DNA of 64,000 nucleotides, taken from Duganella qianjiadongensis (GTDB lineage: Bacteria > Pseudomonadota > Gammaproteobacteria > Burkholderiales > Burkholderiaceae_D). How positions within the stretch are numbered: the first letter of the stretch is position 1; every line of letters begins with the position of its first letter. The position numbers and the translations under genes were made by a program. The notes beneath the pieces were generated by a model, which saw only the letters and a list, made by a program, of their open reading frames with translations, was not told the DNA's origin and did not search any database. The stretch is from NCBI RefSeq assembly GCF_009857915.1, contig NZ_WWCM01000012.1, positions 90,831 through 154,830 of the forward strand, written 5' to 3'. Of this stretch, positions 1 to 6,358 are shown piece by piece.

Positions 1-90
1 CTTGGTGATATCGTGGATGTCGGGTTCATCGTCGACCAGCAGGACTTTCCATGGCGCTAGTTTAGGCGACGACGGTGACAGAAAAGACAT
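1..90 (-). CDS. response regulator, N-terminal fragment
   Basis: Only the first 30 codons are inside the window; the gene runs off the left edge. The peptide has a 13-residue leader and then WKVLLVDDEPDIHDITK. This is the first beta strand of a CheY-like receiver domain with its acidic pocket (DDE). The ATG is at 90-88. The start W-K-V-L-x-V-D-D-E-P-x-I-H is, from memory, typical of HD-GYP or DUF3369-type response regulators. The output domain cannot be seen, so only the receiver part is supported. Confidence 0.8.
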   Translation of the reverse strand, partial: MSFLSPSSPKLAPWKVLLVDDEPDIHDITK

Positions 91-542
91 ATGAGCGAGT
101 TCCGCAAAAGGCACGAGGTTGGGGTTATCCGATTGTAGACCGGGCTTATCGCCATTGACAACAAGCAACAATCCGTGTTTTTGGGGAGTGTTGCAAAGCC
201 GCAGTGGCGTGCTCAGGGCAGCAGCAACAATACTTCGTTTTAGGCAATATTGCCATCGCATTTACACAACAAGGCGCACTGGCCAGCAAAAAAGCCCGCA
301 AGGAGGCTAAGCTCGTTGCGGGCGGGGGACAGCTGGGGGAAATCGGTACGGGCAGGCAGGTGCGGAGGCGTGCTGCAACGGACGCAATCTTAGCCGGATG
401 TTATGACGCCAGCATGACAGGCGCTAACGGCCGGATTTGGTAACAAACTTATTCAGGCAGCGCAGCGGCGCAGGAAAGCGGCTATATTGCAGCTATATTG
501 TTTGCAGCATCAAGCGCTGCACCGACTGTGAAGGAGTTAGTC
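91..542. other. intergenic region between divergent genes
   Basis: About 450 bases separate the divergent response-regulator and DUF3016 genes. Short open frames here have no recognisable product and no convincing ribosome binding site. The region holds a minus-strand terminator (288-323) that no visible gene uses. Just before the DUF3016 gene there is a short tandem repeat of gctatattg (about 481-501), which may overlap its promoter. Confidence 0.6.
288..323 (-). terminator. Rho-independent terminator on the minus strand
   Basis: GCCCGCAA (294-301) pairs with TTGCGGGC (316-323) around a 14-base loop. On the minus strand the stem is followed by six T residues (288-293). The hairpin is strong, but the gene to its right (543) is on the plus strand. 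No minus-strand gene that would end here is visible. Confidence 0.65.
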
Positions 543-1031
543 ATGCGAGCAAAGACACGCATACTGCTGGCGGCAGCGCTGCTGGCCAGTGGCGCCGCTG
601 CGGCGCAAGTGAGCGTCAGCTATGTGAAGCCGGAAGATTATGCCGATGTGCCGCGCAATGCCATCGAGCGCGAACGGGTGCTGAAAGATTTCAGTAACTA
701 TTTCGACAGCTGGAATGCCAGACTGCCGGCCGGGCAGAGCCTGAAAATCGAAGTGCTCGACATCGATCTGGCCGGACGCATGTGGCCGCGCCGCAATGGT
801 GGCGAAGATATCCGCGTGCTCAATGACGGCGCCGACTGGCCGCGCATGCGGCTGCACTACACGCTGGAACAGAACGGCCAGACGCTGCGCAGCGGCGACG
901 AACAGCTCTCGAATATGAGCTATATGCAGCGCATCAACCGCTACTGGGAAACCGATACGCTGCGTTACGAAAAGCAGATGCTGGATGAGTGGTTCGACAA
1001 GACCATCGTGCCGAAAGTGGCGGCACGCTGA
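543..1031 (+). CDS. DUF3016 domain exported protein
   Basis: The product is 162 residues with a signal peptide (MRAKTRILLAAALLASGAAA, then AQVSVSY). The mature part fits the DUF3016 family: a V-x-V-x-Y-x-x-P-E-x-Y-x-D start and a conserved central LKIEVLDIDLAGR segment. The function of the family is not known; the protein is probably periplasmic. The ATG at 543 has AAGGAG seven bases upstream, which is why I reject the upstream in-frame ATG at 498. It is a single gene, convergent with the minus-strand thioesterase. Confidence 0.85.
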   Translation: MRAKTRILLAAALLASGAAAAQVSVSYVKPEDYADVPRNAIERERVLKDFSNYFDSWNARLPAGQSLKIEVLDIDLAGRMWPRRNGGEDIRVLNDGADWPRMRLHYTLEQNGQTLRSGDEQLSNMSYMQRINRYWETDTLRYEKQMLDEWFDKTIVPKVAAR

Positions 1032-1052
1032 TCTGGCACAGCCGCTGGCGGT

Positions 1053-1496
1053 TTAGTCCAGCCGGTTCACTCTGGGGAATTTGGCGCGGAATTCTTCCGG
1101 CATGGGCGTGACTTTGCTGGTTTTGTAGTTGAAGAAGACAAAGCCGTACTTGGCCATGGCCACCAGCGCGCGGTCGGCCGGGCGGGTGACGCGGAAGATG
1201 ATATCGCCGCCGTAGCTATTGAAGTCCATGACTCCCACCTCGAAGGTCAGCACATCGCGCGCATGGGCTTCGGCGCGGTACATGGTGGACAGGTCGGTGA
1301 CGATGATGCCCAGCCCCGTGCCATCGACTTCTTCCACGCCGTTTTCGTACAGGAAGCGCGCGCGCGCTTCCGACAGCATGGATATCATGGAGTCATTGCC
1401 GAGATGGTTGCCGGCGTTGATGTCGGTCACGCGGACCGTGAGCTGGGTGGAATAACAGAACTGGTTTTCGGGGAAATCGAGTTGCAGACGGGCCAT
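1053..1496 (-). CDS. acyl-CoA thioesterase, hotdog fold (4HBT type)
   Basis: The product is 147 residues and cytoplasmic, the normal length for a YbgC/4-hydroxybenzoyl-CoA-thioesterase-type single hotdog domain. The segment VRVTDINAGNHLGNDSMI corresponds to the family signature with the catalytic Asp. It is followed by the long hotdog helix (LSEARARFLYENG). The substrate cannot be deduced. The next gene on the same strand starts 49 bases upstream of this one's start, so co-transcription with the dienelactone hydrolase is possible. Confidence 0.82.
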   Translation of the reverse strand: MARLQLDFPENQFCYSTQLTVRVTDINAGNHLGNDSMISMLSEARARFLYENGVEEVDGTGLGIIVTDLSTMYRAEAHARDVLTFEVGVMDFNSYGGDIIFRVTRPADRALVAMAKYGFVFFNYKTSKVTPMPEEFRAKFPRVNRLD

Positions 1497-1545
1497 GCTT
1501 ACCTCACTTAGGAAGGCTTCATTCTAGCGCACGGCCCGCGCCGAT

Positions 1546-2244
1546 TTACAGCTGTTCGGCCAGGAACTGTAGTGTATGTCCTCTAGCCAGTGCAGCGCTA
1601 GGCTGGTGGTAGGAACTGCGATGGTTGCAGTTAAAGCCATGTTCGGCCTGCGGATACACGTGGATTTCCACCTGTTCGTTAGCGTCGAAGGTGTGCGCAA
1701 TGCTTTGCACTGCCGCGAGCGGGATGTGGCTATCGCGTGCGCCGAAGTGCATCAGCACCGGCCCGGTGATCTCGCTGGCGCGATCTAGCCCCAGCTGGAT
1801 GCCGCCGCCGTAGTAGCACACGGCGGCATCGACCACGCCGTTGGCTGCCGTGTGATAGGACAGTTTGCCGCCGAAGCAGTAGCCCAGCGAGGCGATGCGC
1901 GGGCCCACGCCCGGCAGGGCGCGCAGTACGCTGGCGGTGGCGGCAACGTCAGCCTGTGCCAGCGCGAAGTCGGTGCCATTCATCAGCGCCACGGCGCGCT
2001 GCCAGTCCGCGCCTTCGTAACCGAGTTCGATGCGCTCGCCCTGACGCCAGAAGATGTCGGGTGCCAGCACCACATAGCCATCAGCCGCATACTGGTCGGC
2101 CACGTTGCGGATGTGCTGGTTGACGCCGAAAATCTCCTGCAGCAGCACGATGCCGGGGCCGCTGCCGCCGCGTGGCAGCGACAGATAGGCGCCGAAACTG
2201 CCGTTAGCGCTTTCTATATTGATCCACTTGCTATTGGTTTCCAT
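1546..2244 (-). CDS. dienelactone hydrolase family protein
   Basis: This is a 232-residue cytoplasmic alpha/beta hydrolase. The DLH hallmarks are visible: the Glu in GIVLLQEIFGVN, the nucleophile elbow GYCFGG with Cys as nucleophile, the acid in HFGARDSHIP and the histidine in AEHGFNC. The family hydrolyses dienelactones and other small cyclic or carboxyl esters. With no chlorocatechol pathway nearby, a general carboxymethylenebutenolidase-type role is as far as the sequence goes. It lies 12 bases downstream of the M28 peptidase gene, so the two are probably one transcript. Confidence 0.88.
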   Translation of the reverse strand: METNSKWINIESANGSFGAYLSLPRGGSGPGIVLLQEIFGVNQHIRNVADQYAADGYVVLAPDIFWRQGERIELGYEGADWQRAVALMNGTDFALAQADVAATASVLRALPGVGPRIASLGYCFGGKLSYHTAANGVVDAAVCYYGGGIQLGLDRASEITGPVLMHFGARDSHIPLAAVQSIAHTFDANEQVEIHVYPQAEHGFNCNHRSSYHQPSAALARGHTLQFLAEQL

Positions 2245-2256
2245 GCCCTGTTCCTT

Positions 2257-3888
2257 TTAACGTTTGACCTTGCCGAAAGCATCGCCTGCCTTCCAGCTCT
2301 GCATTTCCGCCGCATTGCCGACGGCGTAGCCCAGGTTGAGCGTGAACTGGGCCTGCTGCACCATGCCCGACAGATCCCAGCTAGGGTGGTATTCGTCGCT
2401 GGTCTGGTGGTAGTCCTTCTTGAACGAGACCATCCTGGCGCTCGAATGTTCCTGATCGTGCTCGAATTCGAAGTGGCCGTCGCCGGAGAACACGGCCGAC
2501 CCCACGTTAAAGGCCGGTACGCCGGCCTTGGCGAAGTTGAAGTGGTCAGCTCGGAAGTAGGCGCCCGACAGGTCGGGAATGGTCGGTGCCAGCTTCAGGC
2601 CCATTTTGCGCGCCACCTTGCCGGCGGCTTCGTATAGGCTGCTGCGCTCGGCGCCTGCCACGCCCATATCGATGGTGCGGCCGACAAAGTTCATGCTGTC
2701 CAGATTCAGGTCGGCCGTGGTCTGGTTCAGCGGCCAGGCCGGATTGCGTACATAGGCGGCGCTGCCCAGCAGGCCCTGTTCTTCGGCGGCCGGCCAGAGG
2801 AAGACCTGGGTGCGTTTGGCCGGATGCTTGACGGCTTCTGCCGCCATGGCCAGCAGCGCGGCCGAGCCGGAAGCATTGTCGATGGCGCCGTTCCAGATGT
2901 GGTCGTGGCCATCTTCCTTGCTTACGCCTTCGTCCATGCCCAGATGGTCCCAGTGGGCCGAGTACACCACGGCCTGCTGTTTCAGCTTGGGATCGCTGCC
3001 CGGCACTATACCGGCCACGTTGAACTGCTCGATCTGGCGGATGGCGCTGTGGATCTCGGCGTGCACGTTCAGTTTCAGATCGACCGGACGGAAGTCGCGC
3101 TGCTCGGCCTGGGCGCGCAGCGCATCGAGATCGAAGCCGCCAGCGGCGAACAGGCTGCGCGCCACTTCTTCCTGCAGCCAGCCTTCGATAGCGTTGCCCG
3201 AACCGGCCAGATGGAAGCGTTCATGGCTGAAGCCATTGGCCGGCACGCTCCATGGATAGGAAGCCGACGGCGTGGTGTGGATCAGCAGGGCGCCTGCTGC
3301 GCCCTGACGCACGGCTTCTTCGAATTTATACAGCCAGCGGCCATAGTAGGTGTAGGCTTTACCGGCGAAGCGGTTGGGTTCTTCGGCAGTCGGCTGCGGG
3401 TCATTGACCATCATGACCAGTATCTTGCCCTTCATGTCTATGCCTTTGTAGTCGTCCCATTTTTCTTCCGGGGCGATGGCGCCATAGCCGACAAATACCA
3501 GCGGCGCATCGATGCTGATGTCGGTTTTGCCGCCGGCCGTGCCGAATACGATCTCGCTGCCGTTGAGCGGCGTGATCTGCTTGCCGGCAGCGTTCTGGAA
3601 GCGTACAAAGCTATTTGCCAGCAGTTTGGTGCCTTCGATCTTTACCGGCATGCGGTAGCCGCCGCCAGCCAGCGGCTTGAGGCCGATGACGGCAGCCTGG
3701 GTTTCCAGATAGCGCACCGCCAGATCTCCGCCGCGCTGGCCGGTGCCGCGCCCTTCGAGCAGGTCGTCGGCGAGGAAGGACAGGTGGGCGCGCAGCGGAC
3801 CCTCGCTTACTGTCGGAGCGTTCTGGGCGTGGGCGTGGAAGGAAGCCAGTGCGAGGCTGGTAGCGATGGCGAGGGCCGGGATGCGCAT
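2257..3888 (-). CDS. M28 family zinc aminopeptidase, exported
   Basis: The product is 543 residues with a signal peptide (MRIPALAIATSLALASFHAHA). It has an inserted PA-like region in the first half (around PLVFVGYGAIAPEEKWDDYKG). The peptidase domain shows the two-zinc ligand set of M28: H-x-D in YSAHWDHLG, the bridging Asp in GAIDNASGSAALL, and the Glu pair in WPAAEEQGLLGS. It most likely works in the periplasm or is secreted, and trims peptides from the N terminus. The ATG at 3888 begins the signal peptide. It is first in a run of three minus-strand genes. Confidence 0.9.
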   Translation of the reverse strand: MRIPALAIATSLALASFHAHAQNAPTVSEGPLRAHLSFLADDLLEGRGTGQRGGDLAVRYLETQAAVIGLKPLAGGGYRMPVKIEGTKLLANSFVRFQNAAGKQITPLNGSEIVFGTAGGKTDISIDAPLVFVGYGAIAPEEKWDDYKGIDMKGKILVMMVNDPQPTAEEPNRFAGKAYTYYGRWLYKFEEAVRQGAAGALLIHTTPSASYPWSVPANGFSHERFHLAGSGNAIEGWLQEEVARSLFAAGGFDLDALRAQAEQRDFRPVDLKLNVHAEIHSAIRQIEQFNVAGIVPGSDPKLKQQAVVYSAHWDHLGMDEGVSKEDGHDHIWNGAIDNASGSAALLAMAAEAVKHPAKRTQVFLWPAAEEQGLLGSAAYVRNPAWPLNQTTADLNLDSMNFVGRTIDMGVAGAERSSLYEAAGKVARKMGLKLAPTIPDLSGAYFRADHFNFAKAGVPAFNVGSAVFSGDGHFEFEHDQEHSSARMVSFKKDYHQTSDEYHPSWDLSGMVQQAQFTLNLGYAVGNAAEMQSWKAGDAFGKVKR

Positions 3889-4000
3889 GTTTACTCCATG
3901 AAGTGTAATTCGGTGCAGAGGGCTTTATCTTACTTTACTTGTGGTAGCAACTGCACGCCGTGCCGTTGTAAAAATAATCGGATCGGATCAGGGGAGAACT

Positions 4001-4807
4001 ATGAAAGTCATCATCATTACCGGTAGCTCGGATGGCATCGGGGCAGAAATGGCGCGCCAGTTGGCGCAGCGGCACGGCAGCGCAGTGGCGCTGGTGCTGG
4101 CCGCGCGCAACGCGGGACAGCTGGAGCAGGTGGCGGCCAGCTGTGCCGCCAGCGGCGCGCAGACGCTGGTAGTGCCCACCGATGTTTCGCTGCAGGCCCA
4201 GTGCGTCGCCCTGATCGAGGCCTGCGTGGCGCGCTTTGGCCGCATCGATGCGCTGATCAACAACGCCGGCCGCTCGGCCCACGCGCTGTTCGAGGAGGTG
4301 GAGAATCTGGCGTGGTACGAGGAGCTGATGCGTATCAATCTGTGGGGCAGCGTGTGGTGCACCCATGCCGCACTGCCCTATCTGAAGCAGACGCGCGGCA
4401 GCATCGTGGCAGTGTCCTCGCTGGCCGGTCTGGTGGGCGTGCCGGGGCGCACGGCCTACGGCGCCAGCAAGTTCGCCATGGGCGGCTTTTTCGAGGCGCT
4501 GCGGCCGGAACTGCGCGGCGCAGGCGTCAGCGTGACGATAGCCTATCCCGGCGTGGTGGCGACGCAGATCCGCCATCGCGGTTTCAACGCCGCTGGAGGA
4601 GCACTGGGGCGCAGCAGCCTGAAAGAGGACAAGGCCATGCCGGTGGAGCAGTGCGCCCGGCTGATTATCGATGGCATGGAAGCACGCCGGCGCGAGGTGG
4701 TGATGTCGGCCAAGGGCAAGCTGGGACGCTGGCTCAAGCTGATCGCGCCCGGACTGGTGGAGCGCATGGCGCTGGCCGCCGTGAAAAAGGAGGCGCAGCC
4801 CCATTAA
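4001..4807 (+). CDS. short-chain dehydrogenase/reductase
   Basis: This is a 268-residue classical SDR. It shows the nucleotide-binding TGSSDGIG near the N terminus, NNAG in the middle, and the catalytic Ser (VSSLAGL) with YGASK (Y-x-x-x-K). The C-terminal tail is rich in Lys and hydrophobic residues, which is common in SDRs that act on lipids. The ATG at 4001 follows GGGGAG closely and starts at MKVIIITG; the longer in-frame start at 3941 only adds residues with no Rossmann character. The substrate is unknown. Confidence 0.87.
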   Translation: MKVIIITGSSDGIGAEMARQLAQRHGSAVALVLAARNAGQLEQVAASCAASGAQTLVVPTDVSLQAQCVALIEACVARFGRIDALINNAGRSAHALFEEVENLAWYEELMRINLWGSVWCTHAALPYLKQTRGSIVAVSSLAGLVGVPGRTAYGASKFAMGGFFEALRPELRGAGVSVTIAYPGVVATQIRHRGFNAAGGALGRSSLKEDKAMPVEQCARLIIDGMEARRREVVMSAKGKLGRWLKLIAPGLVERMALAAVKKEAQPH

Positions 4808-4840
4808 ACGCCGTGGGAGCGGTAAGTGGGCTGAAAAGCG

Positions 4841-4880
4841 CTATTTGTAAGCGAGTGTAAGAGTCGGTAAGCGCTTGTAA
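4841..4880. promoter_or_regulatory. four GTAA repeats spaced exactly 10 bp
   Basis: GTAA occurs at 4847-4850, 4857-4860, 4867-4870 and 4877-4880. Each is preceded by T or G, and the first and third are followed by GCG. A fifth copy lies at 4822, out of exact phase. Direct repeats on one helical face are the normal site shape for OmpR/PhoB-type response regulators. The array ends 90 bases before the start codon of the exported Lys/Ala/Glu-rich protein. The bound regulator is not identified. Confidence 0.55.
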
Positions 4881-4970
4881 TTGCCGTCAACTGGCGGGGG
4901 AGTCGGGCCGTTTTTTGCTCATGCGACACGGGATTGTCCCGATGCCGAAACCCAGAAAAGGAAATACATC

Positions 4971-5441
4971 ATGACCAAAATCACCGCTTCCCTGATCGCC
5001 GGTCTGTTCGCTACCGCAGCATTCGCACAGACGCCTGCTGCCACCACGACCACCGCACCCGTGGTAAAACCCGCCGCAGTGAAAGCCGAAACTAAAGCTG
5101 AAACTAAGGCTGAAGCTAAAGTGGAAGCCAAGGCAGAAACCAAAACGGCTGAAGTGAAAGGCGCAAGCAAGGCGGCCGAAGTTAAAGCGGCGCACAAACC
5201 GGCCGAGGTGAAAGGCGAAGTTAAAACCGATGTTAAAGCTAAAGCTCACGAGGCTAAAGCAGAAGCCAAGACTGTCGAAGCAAAAGACACCGAAGTCAAA
5301 GCCGCCGACACCCATGTCGCCGCCAGGGCCGAATTGAAAACCGCTCCAGTCAAAGCCGAACACCAGGCTAAAGAATCCAAGGTCGCAGCACCAGTTGTTG
5401 TTGCAAAACACGAAGTAAAACCAGCAGTCGTTAGCAAGTAA
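4971..5441 (+). CDS. exported Lys/Ala/Glu-rich repeat protein
   Basis: The product is 156 residues with a signal peptide (MTKITASLIAGLFATAAFAQ). The rest is low complexity, with many degenerate copies of an A-E-x-K / V-K-A-E type unit (KAETKAETKAEAKVEAKAE and similar). It has no aromatic core and is probably disordered or forms a helix in the periplasm. The ATG at 4971 has AAAAGGAAA upstream. The signal peptide resembles those of the two small proteins downstream (LIAxLFAxAAFAQ), so the three may form one family and a shared stress response. No enzymatic function is suggested. Confidence 0.75.
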   Translation: MTKITASLIAGLFATAAFAQTPAATTTTAPVVKPAAVKAETKAETKAEAKVEAKAETKTAEVKGASKAAEVKAAHKPAEVKGEVKTDVKAKAHEAKAEAKTVEAKDTEVKAADTHVAARAELKTAPVKAEHQAKESKVAAPVVVAKHEVKPAVVSK

Positions 5442-5471
5442 TCAGGTAGTAATTGACTCAGATTTAACCAT

Positions 5472-5514
5472 ATAAACCGTATATACCGTTAAGAGGAATT
5501 ATCATGAAAAAAGT
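5472..5514 (+). repeat. leader repeat, copy 1
   Basis: The stretch from about 5472 through the start codon at 5504 (aaaccgtata, accgt, aagaggaattatc, atgaaaaaagtt) recurs nearly unchanged at 5792-5834. It covers the untranslated leader, the ribosome binding site and the first codons. It shows that the two small genes arose by duplication of the whole unit, leader included. Confidence 0.75.
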
Positions 5515-5761
5515 TATCGCCACCCTGATCGCCACCCTGTTCGCTGGTGCCGCTTTCGCTCAAGCTCCTGCGCCTGCCGCTTCGGCTAGCGCCAAAGCAT
5601 CGGCTCCTGCTGCTGCCGCAGCAGCAGCTTCGGCCCCGGCTGCATCGACGCCTGCCGCACCGGTGGAGAAAAAGGTCAAGCATCACAAGAAGGCAGTTGC
5701 AGCATCGGCTAGCGCATCGGCTTCGGCTCCTGCAGCTTCGGCACCAGCAGCTAGCAAGTAA
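5504..5761 (+). CDS. small exported Ala/Ser-rich protein, copy 1
   Basis: The product is 85 residues: signal peptide (MKKVIATLIATLFAGAAFAQ), then Ala/Pro/Ser-rich repeats around a basic patch VEKKVKHHKKAVA. It is a clear paralogue of the next gene, with an identical signal peptide. The K-K-x-x-H-H-K-K patch and the composition recall enterobacterial acid-shock protein Asr, but this is a likeness of style rather than a proven relation. AGAGGAATT upstream is a good ribosome binding site. The same leader sequence is repeated before the next gene. Confidence 0.78.
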   Translation: MKKVIATLIATLFAGAAFAQAPAPAASASAKASAPAAAAAAASAPAASTPAAPVEKKVKHHKKAVAASASASASAPAASAPAASK

Positions 5762-5791
5762 TCAGGTAGTCACTGCAGCAGACTTAAGCAT

Positions 5792-5834
5792 CTAAACCGT
5801 ATAGACCGTAAAGAGGAATTATCATGAAAAAAGT
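5792..5834 (+). repeat. leader repeat, copy 2
   Basis: This is the second copy of the leader found at 5472-5514, with two or three base changes (for example tataccgttaag versus tagaccgtaaag). The preserved parts are the purine-rich ribosome binding site and the 9-base periodic element around aaccgtata. The conservation suggests the leader, and not only the protein, is under selection, or that the duplication is recent. Confidence 0.7.
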
Positions 5835-6039
5835 TATCGCTACCCTGATCGCCACCCTGTTCGCTGGTGCCGCTTTCGCTCAAGCTCCTGCTCCTGCCGC
5901 TTCGGCGAGCGCCTCGGCTTCGGCTCCTGCAGCATCCGCACCGGCGAAGAAAGCAACTCATCACAAGAAAGAGAAAGCTGCAGCGGCTTCGGCTTCGGCA
6001 TCGATGCCAGCAGCATCGGCACCAGCCGCCAGCAAATAA
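5824..6039 (+). CDS. small exported Ala/Ser-rich protein, copy 2
   Basis: This is a 71-residue paralogue of the preceding protein. The first 28 residues are identical, through the signal peptide and APAPAASAS. An Ala/Ser-rich segment, a basic patch AKKATHHKKEKAAA and an Ala/Ser/Pro tail ending AASK follow. The basic T-H-H-K-K patch again resembles Asr-type acid-shock proteins. It is probably periplasmic. The ribosome binding site is the duplicated AGAGGAATT. A terminator lies about 155 bases downstream. Confidence 0.78.
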   Translation: MKKVIATLIATLFAGAAFAQAPAPAASASASASAPAASAPAKKATHHKKEKAAAASASASMPAASAPAASK

Positions 6040-6078
6040 GCGTCAGCTAGTTAGCAACATCCTTCAGGTAGTACCCCG

Positions 6079-6100
6079 GCCGCCAGATCAAGCTGGCGGC
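6079..6100. terminator. hairpin without a T-run
   Basis: GCCGCCAG (6079-6086) pairs with CTGGCGGC (6093-6100) over a six-base loop. There is no following T-run, so it is a weak candidate for a terminator or RNA-protecting hairpin after the small-protein genes. Confidence 0.35.
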
Positions 6101-6195
6101 ACTAAGCTGACCTTCAGCTTGCAGCAAGCAGCGTCACCATGCAGGACGTGCCGCCCCGGACCAGTATGGCCTGGGCGGCGCAGGAACCCGGAAAG

Positions 6196-6220
6196 CACAG
6201 GCTGTGGCCTGTGTTTTTTT
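6196..6220 (+). terminator. Rho-independent terminator
   Basis: CACAGGC (6196-6202) pairs with GCCTGTG (6207-6213) over a TGTG loop and is followed by seven T residues. It closes the small exported-protein cluster and insulates the helicase gene. Confidence 0.8.
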
Positions 6221-6358
6221 ATGGCCGGGTGATTTAGCAGGAAATACTGTGATTTCGGCCATGTTTTCGCGAATTTTGGGCAAAATCGGGCTGAAAGCGG
6301 CCAGACAGAGTAAACTACGCACAAATTTCTTTCGCAATTAGGCGATTCGAACATACTT

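Noticed and set aside
119..443. Short plus-strand frames in the gap after the response regulator
   Set aside because: They overlap each other and the minus-strand terminator, and lack ribosome binding sites and family features.
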